From Leeuwenhoekiella marinoflava DSM 3653 (GTDB taxonomy: Bacteria; Bacteroidota; Bacteroidia; Flavobacteriales; Flavobacteriaceae), in the NCBI RefSeq assembly GCF_900129005.1, contig NZ_FQUN01000008.1:1-64000 (forward strand): DNA of 64,000 nt. The letters are read 5' to 3'. The notes under the pieces were generated by a model. That model was not told the origin of the DNA. It did not search any database and saw nothing but the letters and a program-made list of their open reading frames with translations. Both the position numbers and the translations under genes were made by a program. Shown in pieces: positions 1 through 8,405 of the stretch (position 1 is its first letter; every line of letters begins with the position of its first letter).

Positions 1-320
1 GTCTTAAAGGTCTGGACAACATAAACAGACACTCTTTTATGGAGATCATCGAAGACAGACACGGAAAAAAGTCAACTATAATCGCCTCTCAATTACCTGT
101 CGAAGCCTGGCACGACATTATAGGAGAGCAAACCATTGCCGATGCTATATTAGATCGATTGGTACACACCGCCCACAGGATCGATATCAAAGGAGAATCC
201 ATGAGAAAAAAACTGAAAAATAAAGAGTAAATTTAACCACAAAGGAATCGACTTCCAGTACTTAGTTTGCTATGCTCACTTTCATCCGGCGAACGTGGTT
301 CACTTTGACCGGCTTATCCA
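1..320 (+). mobile_element. IS21-family element, right end (partial)
   Basis: The right-hand end of an IS21-family insertion sequence; the rest lies left of the window. It holds the 3' end of istB followed by about 90 bp of terminal DNA. That terminal DNA contains two related direct repeats (CTCACTTTCATCCGGC at 275-290 and GTTCACTTTGACCGGC at 298-313), as is usual for the multiple terminal repeats of this family, and ends in ...TATCCA at 320, matching the CA-3' terminus of IS21 elements. The element sits inside an AraC-type gene read on the minus strand. The exact junction is inferred from where regulator-like coding stops. Confidence 0.8.
3..230 (+). CDS. istB: IS21-family helper ATPase IstB (C-terminal part)
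   Basis: IstB is the AAA+ ATP-binding helper of IS21 transposition and acts with the IstA transposase. The open frame runs in from the left edge, so only about 75 C-terminal residues are present. They carry the typical IstB C-terminus: IIEDRHGKKSTIIASQLPVE, then HDIIGEQTIADAILDRLVH and the basic end HRIDIKGESMRKK. The first ATG inside the window (39) is internal and is not a start. Walker motifs and IstA would lie upstream of the window. Confidence 0.9.
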   Translation, partial: LKGLDNINRHSFMEIIEDRHGKKSTIIASQLPVEAWHDIIGEQTIADAILDRLVHTAHRIDIKGESMRKKLKNKE

Positions 321-828
321 CTATGTAGCAGTTTATGTCATCAAAACCCTTAATATGCTGTTTGATATATTCCGTTTCATTTTCCTGAGAGTGGAATTTT
401 AGTGTATTTACAAATTCTTTTAGGGAACATTCAATGATTTCAGGATTCCTAGTGTTCATAGCATTCTTGAGTTTCACGAACAATAGATTTGCTTTTTCAC
501 TATTGATTTTTCGATTTAAAAATGTAATGCTTTTCCCGTTGAGCAAGTACTTCATTAAGTCATTTGAAAGGTAGATTGTGTCAAATTTCAAACAAGTTTT
601 TTTGTCTATCAAAGGGTTGGAATGTATTTCATAAGGATTGGTAATTGAAATGCTGCCTTTTTCGCTAAAAAGATTTTGGTTGTCAAAATTAATTTGCTCA
701 ATTCCACTGTATATAAGCGAAATACAAAACGTTTCATGAAAATGTTTTGGAAAATCGGTCGTTTGGTTCTCTATACTTATGTATTCTAAATCATCGAATA
801 ACATTCTTGTCAGTTTAGTTTTCTTCAA
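262..828 (-). pseudogene. AraC-type regulator truncated by IS21 insertion
   Basis: The N-terminal cupin-like sensor domain of an AraC/XylS regulator (pattern FPKHFHETFCISLIYSG near residue 27) is present, but the two C-terminal helix-turn-helix units are missing. The reading frame leaves regulator sequence just after FDDINCYIVD and continues into IS DNA: the last 18 codons (DKPVKVNHVRRMKVSIAN) are the minus-strand translation of the IS21 terminal repeats. The product would be a sensor domain without DNA binding, probably inactive. The frame opens with TTG at 828; an ATG lies at 804. The motif GTTAGGCAACA lies a few bases before the TTG and is shared, in variant form, with two other lone genes in this region. 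Confidence 0.85.
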
Positions 829-880
829 ATGTTGCCTAACTTGTTATATCAACATAAAATATAGACTTAAGTAAGACCTA

Positions 881-967
881 AAGATTTATGGGATGTCAAC
901 ACTTTAGCGTTGTGTTTATAAAAATAGACATTTGTCTTAGAAGTAGTTCACAGAATCCTATAATCCC
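881..967 (-). repeat. Diverged intergenic repeat, inverted copy of 3890-3973
   Basis: Read on the minus strand, this stretch gives GGGATTATAGGATTCTGT, an interrupted TCTATTTTTATA block, CGCTAAAG and CATCCCATAAAT. The same order of blocks occurs on the plus strand at 3890-3973. The two copies face each other and enclose the repeat cluster and the LysE gene. No protein is encoded. Confidence 0.6.
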
Positions 968-1189
968 ATCAAGACGGTATAATCCTTTCAGGATGTAGAA
1001 ACCAAAAAGTATAGTTATAACAGAATTTATTAATCTGTATAACTATTCAAGGTCAAGGACGGGTCAAATTTAGCTCTAAAGTAGGGCAACTCCCAGTCAA
1101 CCCCTAGGCATCCCCTAGGATAGTGTATGAAGAGAGTATGAAAACGGGTTTTGAAAAGTGAAAATTTAAGATTTTATTAACAATTGCTA

Positions 1190-1410
1190 CGGTTGAGTAT
1201 AGGAGTGATTTTTAAGAGCACAAGTTCGAAAAATAGTATCGAGCATGACACTTCGAGTATTGGAATGAGGCTTAAGCCGAAAGCATACGTATCTGGAGTG
1301 TCACTTCGATTTTTGAGAGCCAGAGCTCGAAAAAATAGTATCGAGCATGTCATTTCGAGTATTGGATTGAGGCCTGAGCCGAAAGCCAATGTATCGAGAA
1401 GTCTCGTTAA
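1190..1410. repeat. Two tandem copies of a flavobacterial-type intergenic repeat
   Basis: Two copies of a roughly 75-100 bp unit lie at about 1210-1293 and 1311-1405. Each contains AATAGTATCGAGCATG, then a CACTTCGAGTATTGGA-like block, then GAGCCGAAAGC. Short open frames here read in several frames at once and have no protein-like content, so no gene is called. Similar CATTTCGAGTA...GAGAAGTCTC blocks are familiar between genes of Flavobacteriaceae. Confidence 0.6.
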
Positions 1411-1439
1411 CAATAAACATCCAGATATAAAAGAACCTA

Positions 1440-2746
1440 TAACTCCTATTCATCCTCCTGTTCTTTTGCCTTGATACGGCAAAGCATGTCTTTGAGCGAG
1501 TTGATGCGGCTGGAAACCAAAAAATCAAGGCTTATTTTTACATCCTTGAAAACTACGCAAATCCCTTATCCTGCGGATGGCAAACCGCTGCGCCTGTGCA
1601 TTCCTCTCATTACACTTGTCGGATGCAAGCTCCAAATCCAACGCTACGGTATTTACTTGTTTTACTACAGATCTAAAAAGTAGGCCGTTTTACCATTCTA
1701 TTAAAAATTACTCATACCCAAAGGGTTAAACGAATGCCCTTCCCTCGGTTCAGAATAGGCGCAGGGCGTTCCGAAGGACAGGAGCGATAGCGACGCGGAG
1801 CTGACAAGACGGTTTTCGCCCTTGAAATTACTTTTGAGGCCAACCCAAATTAATTAAAATGCGAAAGGCTTGATTTCAAAAGAAACTCAGGAAAATTTAA
1901 CCTCGATTATCGAGCGAAAAATTTCGAAGCGAGGGGCTCTTTTCTTTTCTGCATCCGACGACCGCAGGGAGAGGAATGCACTGTTCCAAGAGAACCTTTA
2001 GTCTTAAAACGACGTAGGAGTCTCTTGAGTAAAGAAAATGAACAAAACATGATATAGAAACTAGAACTTCTATTCATCTTCCTGTTCTTTTGTCTTGATA
2101 CAAAAGAAACAAAAAATCAAGGCTCACAAGACGGTATCTAAATTTTTCGTTCACTGCACTGCATGCGCTTAACTCGGCCGCTATCGCGCCCTCAAACAGA
2201 ACCGCCTGCTACGTTCCGCTCTCTTCAAATTTCACGATACCTTCTTGTAGGCCGATACTGGCGTTTTACAAGCACTTTTTTAAATTGGTAGTATTCAACC
2301 CGAAGGGTAAACGAATTATAAATTCCCTCGGTTCAGAATAGGCACAGGCAGCTCCGAAGGACAGGAGCGGTAGCGACGCGGAGCTGACAAGACGGTTTTC
2401 GACTGTAAAACGGCTTTTGAAGGGAGTACAATACTCGCTACAAGACTAAGTCTAGGATTCAAAACCAGCTCTTCAAAATTTGATCTCGATCATCGAGCGA
2501 AAAATTCCGAAGCGAGGGGCTCTTTTCTTTTCTGCATCCGACGACCGCAGGGAGCCAAATGCACTGTTCCAAGAGAACCTTAAGTCTTAAAACGACGTAG
2601 GAGTTTCTTGAACAAACCGACTTTAGGAGGTTCACGAGCTCCCGTGAAAATGAGAATGACGCGAGCAAAGAAAATGAACAGAACACCCTATAGAACCTAT
2701 AACTTCTATTCATGTTCCTGTTCTTTTGTCTTGATACAAAAGAAAT
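1440..2746. repeat. Long degenerate tandem repeat, about 0.6 kb period
   Basis: Two nearly complete units and a truncated third. The marker CTGTTCTTTTGTCTTGATAC recurs near 1459 (one mismatch), 2087 and 2720. The block CCTCGGTTCAGAATAGGC recurs at about 1743 and 2324, and GCATCCGACGACCGCAGGGA at about 1951 and 2535, followed in both by a block about AAAACGACGTAGGAGT. The units are richer in G+C than the surroundings. No credible protein is encoded; stop codons interrupt every frame. Origin unknown: decayed mobile DNA or a structured noncoding repeat are both possible. Confidence 0.7.
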
Positions 2747-2825
2747 AATTAAGGTTTCGAATGAAATAGTGGATTATCTAAAAACATTAGATTGAGAAGT
2801 TTAAAAAATAAAAAGCTACACACAC

Positions 2826-2953
2826 CGGCTATAGTTCATTACGGCAAAATTTCATCTCGGAAATTCCTGCATATTTGCTACCTTGGGGTCACTGCAGGAA
2901 AGAATCCTGCGGATTTTTCCGCAACGAAACCATAGCCAAACACGTCAGCAACA
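2826..2953. repeat. Large imperfect dyad upstream of the LysE gene
   Basis: The outer arms are GGCTATAGTT (2827-2836) and AACCATAGCC (2928-2937). Further matching arms lie inside (TTACGGCAAAA against TTTTTCCGCAA; ATTCCTGCA against TGCAGGAA), so the whole ~115 bp could fold into a long interrupted hairpin. It ends in GTCAGCAACA (2944-2953), 23 bp before the LysE start. The geometry recalls integron attC sites, but the attC core consensus is not met. Confidence 0.5.
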
Positions 2954-2976
2954 ATTAAAACCAAACCAAGAAAATC

Positions 2977-3609
2977 ATGTTCGGAATAATAAACTTTGAG
3001 GCTTTTTTAATAGCTGGATTGATTTTGAATTTAACACCAGGAGCCGATACAATGTATATCCTTGGACGAAGTATTGCTCAAGGAAAAAAAGCAGGAATTT
3101 TATCAGCTTTGGGAATATCAACAGGAGCAATTTTTCATATCATTTTTGCGACATTAGGATTATCGATTATACTCGCCAAATCTGCAATGGCTTTTGAAAT
3201 TATTAAGTATTTGGGAGCTGGTTACTTAATTTTTTTAGGACTTAAAACAATCTTTAAGAAAACAGATGGAAAATTTGAATTGAACAACGAAAACGAAACT
3301 GCGAATTACAAAAAGATATACTTCTCGGGAATTATGACCAATATTTTGAATCCGAAAGTAGCATTATTTTTTCTTGCGTTTTTACCTCAATTTATTGACC
3401 CAAATTATGTAAAAAGTTCACTCCCTTTTTTAATTCTAGGAATTACATTCTTACTAACTGGAACAATTTGGTGCTTAATTTTAGCTCTATTTGCTTCAAA
3501 ATTATCTGACCGAATTAGAAAAAGTTATAAAATGAAAATGTGGTTAGACAAAATAACCGGCGGAATTTTTGTCGCTCTTGGAATAAAACTTGCCTTAATG
3601 AAAAAATAA
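2977..3609 (+). CDS. LysE/RhtB family amino-acid exporter
   Basis: An inner-membrane exporter of the LysE/RhtB family, whose members expel amino acids such as homoserine, threonine or lysine. At 210 residues it has the usual length, with about six hydrophobic segments. The N-terminal signature is LNLTPGADTMYILGRSIAQG (residues about 18-37), followed by GISTGAIFHI, and NPKVALFFLAFLPQFI lies near residue 126. The gene stands alone, between two large dyads (2826-2953 and 3612-3705), like a single-gene cassette. It is more AT-rich than the repeats around it. The substrate cannot be read from sequence. Confidence 0.88.
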   Translation: MFGIINFEAFLIAGLILNLTPGADTMYILGRSIAQGKKAGILSALGISTGAIFHIIFATLGLSIILAKSAMAFEIIKYLGAGYLIFLGLKTIFKKTDGKFELNNENETANYKKIYFSGIMTNILNPKVALFFLAFLPQFIDPNYVKSSLPFLILGITFLLTGTIWCLILALFASKLSDRIRKSYKMKMWLDKITGGIFVALGIKLALMKK

Positions 3610-3611
3610 CT

Positions 3612-3705
3612 GTTGCCAATAACTAGCGTTCGTGCAGTCGGTACAGCCTGTACCGTTGCAGATCGGGAACCCTGCATGAACGCCGTGTTGCCTGAACTAG
3701 CTATC
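3612..3705. repeat. Nested hairpin downstream of the LysE gene
   Basis: The outer stem is GCGTTCGTGCAG (3626-3637) with CTGCATGAACGC (3672-3683), 12 bp with one G-T pair. An inner perfect stem CGGTAC/GTACCG (3639-3644 and 3650-3655) has loop AGCCT. The element starts two bases after the LysE stop with TGTTGCCAATAAC and closes with GTGTTGCC. The core TGCAGTCGGTACAGCCTGT recurs at 4311. It could serve as transcription terminator, recombination site or both. Confidence 0.6.
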
Positions 3706-3756
3706 TTTTTAGACTATTAGACATGTAATTATATATATTTAAATGGATTAATTTCA

Positions 3757-3825
3757 AAATCAACAACTTTTAAGCAATATCTAAATAATTTTTTTAGACA
3801 TACTTTCGTTATGGGTAATTTGGTA
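3757..3825 (+). repeat. Diverged repeat shared with 4823-4892
   Basis: The order CAACTTTTAAGCA, CTAAATAATTTTTTTAGACA and TTATGGGTAATTT at 3757-3825 matches CTACTTTTAAGCA, CTAAATAGTTTTGAGACA and TTGGCAATAATTT at 4823-4892, just before the TIR gene. The later copy carries a TAGTTTTG box and a start codon; this copy has no gene behind it and may be an orphaned promoter region. Confidence 0.4.
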
Positions 3826-3889
3826 GAAATAGGATTGTACCAAAAGGTGTTTTAAGAGATTTATCCCTTTTTTTTAGTTTAAATCCGGG

Positions 3890-3973
3890 GGATTATAGGA
3901 TTCTGTAAATTACATCTCAAACAAAGGGCTATTTTTATATACAAACCGCTAAAGGATTGATATCCCGTAAATT
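3890..3973 (+). repeat. Diverged intergenic repeat, inverted partner of 881-967
   Basis: Begins GGGGGATTATAGGATTCTGT and continues through GGGCTATTTTTATATACAA, CGCTAAAGGATTGATATCCC and GTAAATTTT. It is the facing partner of the minus-strand copy at 881-967. The blocks are conserved in order but differ at many positions, so this is an old repeat family rather than a recent duplication. Confidence 0.6.
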
Positions 3974-4091
3974 TTGAGGGATATGTATATTTAAGGTTGA
4001 TAGAACACCTTGGGCATAATATGGCTTGTCAATAAGCATAAAGCTTTAAATTCAAAATTTGATTATCTTTATAAAGATAAATTTAAGGGTT

Positions 4092-4241
4092 ATGAATAAA
4101 GAGGAACAAAAAGAATTACTAAAAGCATTTAAAAAATATGCAGATAAAATTACAGCCTCAAAAAAAGAATCAGAAAAATTCTTAATAAGAACAGGAATAC
4201 ATACCGAAAAAGGTAAATTGACTAAGCAATACGCAAGTTAA
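4092..4241 (+). CDS. Small conserved-looking hypothetical protein
   Basis: A 49-residue charged protein beginning MNKEEQKELLKAFKKYADK and ending in GIHTEKGKLTKQY. The C-terminal pattern [LI]xxxGIxTxxGxLTKxY recurs in many short bacterial proteins and in the tails of some toxin-antitoxin partners, but no function can be assigned. The ATG at 4092 is preferred over one at 4059, because the extra N-terminal residues look like AT-rich leader. No toxin-like partner lies next to it. A 25-bp element shared with the LysE downstream hairpin follows at 4311. Confidence 0.6.
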   Translation: MNKEEQKELLKAFKKYADKITASKKESEKFLIRTGIHTEKGKLTKQYAS

Positions 4242-4310
4242 TTTTATGCATTCGAGAAGAAGAGGATTAATAATTGGCTTTCACGAATGCGACCAAAAAA
4301 TTCCAGATCC

Positions 4311-4335
4311 TGCAGTCGGTACAGCCTGTCCCGTT
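4311..4335. repeat. Second copy of the TGCAGTCGGTACAGCCTGT element
   Basis: Twenty-five bases identical to 3633-3657 except for one change (GTCCCG for GTACCG), which weakens the inner hairpin. It lies 70 bp after the 49-aa gene, as the first copy lies after the LysE gene. The rest of 4242-4619 contains no supported gene. Confidence 0.55.
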
Positions 4336-4619
4336 TTATAACAGGAACCCTAACGCTCCGGCAAATAAGGAGTGTATGAGTCATTACTGCTAGCTAAAAT
4401 CCAGTTACTCTTAAAAGTTATACCTCTTGACAAGGCCTTATAAATACCCTACATTTACACCATAGAGTTTGATATGCTACGAGGTTGATCCTGAGTCCTT
4501 TACAAAGCGAATATACCTTCGCTTAACCAACATAGTAGGATATACTCCTTTTTTAATTGAAAAGTTGGATCTTTAAGAGTAGCTTACCAAATTACCTGCC
4601 GCAAACAAGCCGTGCTGCA

Positions 4620-4742
4620 AAAATTCCATTTTAAACATCCCCAGAACTCCATTCACCCAAGGTTCACCCACGTTTCACCCGGGGATAAAGCATAGCAAAA
4701 GCAGGGTAACGGTATACTAACGCTATGGGAACGGCAAGGATA
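4620..4742 (+). repeat. Direct repeat, left copy, flanking the defence block
   Basis: About 123 bp starting AAAAATTCCATTTTAAACAT and ending GGGAACGGCAAGGAT. It recurs at 14041-14152 with one substitution and the loss of one internal unit. Inside is a short tandem motif (TTCACCCAAGG, TTCACCCACG, TTTCACCCGGGG); this copy has three units and the right copy two. The two copies enclose 9.4 kb of defence-type and toxin genes in the same orientation. Confidence 0.85.
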
Positions 4743-4855
4743 GCGGTAGGGATTATACCCAAAAGACTAGACTATTCCGCAAAAAGAAAAAGGATCCATT
4801 ATCTTTTCTTATTGGAAATCGCAGCCACTTCAACTACTTTTAAGCATTAACTAAA

Positions 4856-4863
4856 TAGTTTTG
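4856..4863 (+). promoter_or_regulatory. Candidate -7 box of the TIR gene
   Basis: TAGTTTTG fits the Bacteroidota promoter box TAnnTTTG and lies 33 bp before the TIR start codon. No convincing -33 TTG partner was found, so this rests on one box and position only. Confidence 0.3.
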
Positions 4864-4895
4864 AGACAGACTACCATTGGCAATAATTTAAAATC

Positions 4896-5672
4896 ATGAA
4901 TGAAGAGAAGATAATTAGAGAGGAAGCTCTGGAATATTATGAAAATTCTAATATTAACAATCCATATGCTGAATCATCAGATGTACTTCGGAATTTAAAG
5001 AGCAGATTGTATGACTTTTACTCTTCTGAATTTAAAGCAATATTCTTAGATGAACTGAACAATTTAATAACAGAGAATTTAGAATTACATAGAAAAAAAG
5101 CACACAGTGGAAAAGCAGATCCAGATTGTCAACAAGAAAAACAAGCCGAAAGAGTTTTATTCTATTTAAAACAAGAGTTAGGAACTTTACCTACGGTTGT
5201 ACATCAAAGATATTCTAACAAGAAAGAAAAAAAAAGGGCAAAGGTTTTTGTTAGTTATAGTCATTTTGACAAAGAATATTTAACAGAAATTCAAAGACAC
5301 TTCAAGCCTTTTAAAAATCTTATTGACTTTTGGGATGATTCAAAAATAAAACCAGGTCAAAAATGGAAAGAGGAAATTAAGAAGGCAATTGATGAAACGA
5401 AAGTTGCTATATTATTAGTTAGTACTGATTTTTTAGGCTCAGATTTCATATCTACAGATGAACTTCCTCCATTACTAGAAGCTGCTGAAAAAGAAGGTGC
5501 TGTGATTTTAACAATAGTTTTAAAGCCTTGCTTATTTGAGGAGTTTGATGATTTAAATCAATTTCAAGCCATGAATCCCCCAAGTAGACCAGTAAGTAAA
5601 ATGGATTTGAACGAAAAGGAAGAACTATTTGTGAATTTAGTAAGGCAAACAAGAAAAATCCTTGAAGAGTAA
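4896..5672 (+). CDS. TIR-domain protein
   Basis: A 258-residue soluble protein. Residues 1-110 are helical, charged and of unknown family. Residues 115-255 form a TIR domain: beta-A KVFVSYSHFDKEY, then FWDDSKIKPGQKWKEEI, then AILLVSTDFLGSDFISTDEL. The glutamate after W157 is where NADase-active TIR domains carry their catalytic residue, so NAD+ cleavage is plausible. Bacterial TIR proteins often act in anti-phage defence, and this one lies 340 bp upstream of a restriction-modification operon. No partner typical of Thoeris or CBASS is adjacent. The N-terminal helical part could be the sensor or oligomerisation region. Confidence 0.85.
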   Translation: MNEEKIIREEALEYYENSNINNPYAESSDVLRNLKSRLYDFYSSEFKAIFLDELNNLITENLELHRKKAHSGKADPDCQQEKQAERVLFYLKQELGTLPTVVHQRYSNKKEKKRAKVFVSYSHFDKEYLTEIQRHFKPFKNLIDFWDDSKIKPGQKWKEEIKKAIDETKVAILLVSTDFLGSDFISTDELPPLLEAAEKEGAVILTIVLKPCLFEEFDDLNQFQAMNPPSRPVSKMDLNEKEELFVNLVRQTRKILEE

Positions 5673-5844
5673 GTACAGTTGAAAATTAAGTATACGCCCT
5701 TCGCTTTTTGTCACGACTCCGCGATTCTCACCAATATTAGGTGACCAAAAATTTGCAAGTATAATTGGAAACTAAATGTGAAAAAAGATAATCTGCAATG
5801 CTTGGCGCAATGCAATCAAAAATTACTGTTGTAACATAATTAAT

Positions 5845-6007
5845 GTCAATAAATGATTTGGGTTTCGTACTGACCAGTTGCACACTATACATTTTCGGTC
5901 TTTGTGTCAATCCATAAATGTTACGCTAAATAATCAAAAGGGTGAAAAAAATATGTATGGTGGAATTAAATATTCTATTAATTTTTATAAATTTGTCAAT
6001 AAATGAC
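5845..6007 (+). promoter_or_regulatory. Promoter region of the RM operon with paired operator-like boxes
   Basis: The box GTCAATAAATGA occurs at 5845-5856 and again, as the full dyad GTCAATAAATGAC, at 5995-6007. A Bacteroidota-type TAAATTTG box (5988-5995) touches the second copy. A site overlapping the promoter of an HTH-methylase-endonuclease operon is where a controller protein would bind. The second box spans the ATG at 6003, which favours the ATG at 6015 as the start of the HTH gene. The rest of 5673-6000 holds no gene. Confidence 0.45.
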
Positions 6008-6014
6008 AAGTCTT

Positions 6015-6329
6015 ATGAATACTACATTTGGAGAATACATCCGGCTTTTAAGGAACAAGAATGAACTGACTCTAACTCAACTTGCTGCTAAATTGAATTT
6101 AGACTCTGCCAACTTGAGCAAAATTGAGAACGGAAAACGAGACTTTGATGAAAAGCGATTACCGAAACTTGCCGAAATCTTCAAACTCGACCTCACAGAA
6201 TTAAGGAATGAATATGTTACCGACCAAATCGGGAAACATATTTACGAAACAAACTGCACCAAGCAGCTTTTACAAGTTGCAGAGGAAAAAGCAGAATATA
6301 GAAGAACTTTAAAGGAAAAAGCATTATGA
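6015..6329 (+). CDS. XRE-family HTH regulator, likely RM controller
   Basis: A 104-residue protein with an N-terminal Cro/C1-type helix-turn-helix: [20 protein letters not shown] and [20 protein letters not shown]. Controller proteins of this type time expression of restriction enzymes. Its last bases overlap the methylase start by 4 bp (ATGA at 6326), so the two are translationally coupled. It begins at 6015 (MNTTFGEY) or, with four more residues, at 6003. It probably binds the GTCAATAAATGAC boxes upstream and represses or times its own operon (inference). The C-terminal third is charged and unassigned. Confidence 0.82.
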   Translation: MNTTFGEYIRLLRNKNELTLTQLAAKLNLDSANLSKIENGKRDFDEKRLPKLAEIFKLDLTELRNEYVTDQIGKHIYETNCTKQLLQVAEEKAEYRRTLKEKAL

Positions 6330-7375
6330 AAATAGTATCGTTTTTTGCAGGCGCAGGCGGTCTTGATTTAGGGTTCCAAAAAGCAAATTTTGATGTTATT
6401 TGGGCCAATGAGTATGATAAAGATATTTGGGAGACTTACGAGAAGAATCATCCTAAAACCATTCTTGATAAAAGGAGTATTGTAGATATTCCTGCTGACG
6501 AAGTTCCAGAGTGTGACGGAATAATTGGCGGACCACCTTGTCAAAGTTGGAGCGAAGCAGGTTCTCTACGTGGGATAAACGATAAAAGAGGACAACTCTT
6601 TTTTGATTTCATAAGAATATTAGAAGCAAAACAACCAAAATTCTTTCTTGCAGAAAACGTGAGCGGTATGTTGTTGGGAAGACATAGCGAAGCTTTAAAA
6701 AACATAAAAGAAATGTTTCAAAATGCTGGAGTAGGTTATGAGTTGTCATTTCAGATGCTTAATGCTTCTGATTTTGACGTACCCCAAGACAGAAAAAGAG
6801 TCTTTTTTGTGGGCATACGCAAAGACTTAAATTTTAAATTCCAGTTTCCAAAACCGTTAAAAGATAAAATTACGCTTGAACAGGCGATTTTAGATTTAAA
6901 AAGCAATGTTGTACCTGCTAAAGATGGTAACAAAACAAATAGAGAAAATTGTAAAGTTCCAAATCACGAGTATATGATTGGTGGATTTTCCTCGATGTTT
7001 ATGTCGAGAAATCGTGTTAGAACTTGGGATCAACAATCATTTACCATTCAAGCGGGAGGTAGACATGCTCCCCTTCATCCACAAGCACCAAAAATGAAGT
7101 TTATAGAACAAAATGTTCGTCAGTTTGTAAAGGGTAAAGAACATCTGTATAGAAGATTAAGTGTTCGTGAATGCGCAAGAATACAGACTTTTCCAGATAA
7201 CTTCACATTTCATTATAATCATATTGCTGCGGGATATAAAATGATAGGTAATGCTGTTCCTGTTAATCTTGCAAAACATATGGCTTTGAGTATAAAGACT
7301 CAAATCGAAGAAGCAGAAAAACAACCTACTAAAATCAGCAAGAAACAATTAGAGTTAGAAAACACATTATCATAA
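6326..7375 (+). CDS. DNA (cytosine-5) methyltransferase, HaeIII type
   Basis: Adds a methyl group to C5 of cytosine in the target of the partner endonuclease. Motifs occur in the usual order: [11 protein letters not shown] (SAM binding, residues 7-17), GGPPCQSW with catalytic Cys72, ENV (110-112), [10 protein letters not shown] (154-163), and C-terminal [16 protein letters not shown] and [14 protein letters not shown]. The whole protein closely resembles M.HaeIII as I remember it, including NHEY...MSRNRVR and LHPQAP in the target-recognition region (about 200-270), so GGCC is the predicted target (inference). It is coupled to the HTH gene and followed after 3 bp by the endonuclease. Confidence 0.93.
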   Translation: MKIVSFFAGAGGLDLGFQKANFDVIWANEYDKDIWETYEKNHPKTILDKRSIVDIPADEVPECDGIIGGPPCQSWSEAGSLRGINDKRGQLFFDFIRILEAKQPKFFLAENVSGMLLGRHSEALKNIKEMFQNAGVGYELSFQMLNASDFDVPQDRKRVFFVGIRKDLNFKFQFPKPLKDKITLEQAILDLKSNVVPAKDGNKTNRENCKVPNHEYMIGGFSSMFMSRNRVRTWDQQSFTIQAGGRHAPLHPQAPKMKFIEQNVRQFVKGKEHLYRRLSVRECARIQTFPDNFTFHYNHIAAGYKMIGNAVPVNLAKHMALSIKTQIEEAEKQPTKISKKQLELENTLS

Positions 7376-7378
7376 AGT

Positions 7379-8338
7379 ATGGCTAGTCAAACAATTAACG
7401 GAAAAGCGTTTGAATATGCTTTGCTTTTAGAATTTTATGAACGTTTAAACAAAATCACAAGCGTTTCTATTACAGAAAATGAGCCTTATCAAAATGCTAA
7501 AGGCTGTTTTGATAGTTTCGTGGAAAAAGAACAAGAGACTTTTAGAATTACAGCAAGTGCAGCCATAAATTTCTTAATAGACATTGAGCCTCGACTTTCA
7601 AATGCCATAAATAAAGAGGATGTTTTAGTTCTTGAAATTGTAAGTGATCAGGCAGGTCAAACAGGAGATGTTAGAGATGTTCTCCTAATCCGTTCTTTAC
7701 AAAAATGGGAGATAGGTATTTCAGCTAAGAACAATCACAGAGCCGTTAAACATTCGCGTTTGTCTTTAAATATAGATTTTGGTAATAAGTGGTTGGGAGT
7801 GCCCTGTTCACAAAACTATTTTGATGAAATCAAACCAGTTTTTGATATGTTGACAGATCTAAAAGCTTCAGACAAATCAACAAAATGGACTTCGATTGAA
7901 AATATGCATCAGGTCGTTTACATTCCAATTTTAGATGCTTTCAGAAAAGAACTTTTGAGACTTGACAAGGAAAATCCCAGCATCGTAGCGGAAAATCTTG
8001 TACAATATTTGATAGGGAATGAAGATTTTTATAAAGTAATCAAAGGAAATAAAAAGGTAGAGATACAAGCCTACAATTTAAGCGGTACTTTAAACTTACC
8101 ATTTGAAAACGTAAAGCCGAAAGCTAAAATACCCAAATTGAAATTACCCTCAAGACTAATAGAAATAGTTTACCAAGACAATTCCAACACGACATTATTG
8201 GTTTCCTTAAACGAAGGTTGGCAAATATCGTTTAGAATTCACAATGCAAGTTCAAGGGTTGAACCATCATTAAAATTTGATATTAATCTGGTTAGTGCAC
8301 CACATACTTTATTTACAAATCATATTTTTATAGCATAA
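7379..8338 (+). CDS. HaeIII-family type II restriction endonuclease
   Basis: The predicted cutting partner of the upstream methyltransferase; 319 residues, beginning MASQTINGKAFEYALLLEFY. The block GDVRDVLLI...WEIGISAKNNHRAVKHSRLS gives an acidic residue followed by E and K in a PD-(D/E)XK-like order and resembles HaeIII-family enzymes. Immediate linkage to an M.HaeIII-like gene makes the pairing strong. The expected target is GGCC. The frame is intact to the stop, with no sign of decay. It probably shares the transcript with the HTH and methylase genes, which would delay its synthesis relative to the methylase. Confidence 0.85.
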   Translation: MASQTINGKAFEYALLLEFYERLNKITSVSITENEPYQNAKGCFDSFVEKEQETFRITASAAINFLIDIEPRLSNAINKEDVLVLEIVSDQAGQTGDVRDVLLIRSLQKWEIGISAKNNHRAVKHSRLSLNIDFGNKWLGVPCSQNYFDEIKPVFDMLTDLKASDKSTKWTSIENMHQVVYIPILDAFRKELLRLDKENPSIVAENLVQYLIGNEDFYKVIKGNKKVEIQAYNLSGTLNLPFENVKPKAKIPKLKLPSRLIEIVYQDNSNTTLLVSLNEGWQISFRIHNASSRVEPSLKFDINLVSAPHTLFTNHIFIA

Positions 8339-8405
8339 TATTATAGAAAATTTAAAAGCATAAGGAGAAGCTGTTAGCAGCCATTTTAAAAATATAGAAA
8401 TCTAA

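Noticed and set aside
1177-1683. Short open frames on both strands inside the repeats
   Set aside because: They overlap each other in different frames, follow the repeat sequence and have no protein-like motif.
2459-2713. 84-codon minus-strand frame in the tandem repeat
   Set aside because: The other repeat unit does not keep the frame; it is an artefact of the repeat.
2826-3705. Integron attC sites
   Set aside because: The dyads have a suitable shape, but the required RYYYAAC and GTTRRRY core sites are not both present and there is no intI, so only a cassette-like description is kept.
4896-5672. Thoeris or CBASS system
   Set aside because: The TIR gene has no ThsA-like SIR2/SLOG effector or cyclic-oligonucleotide synthase beside it.
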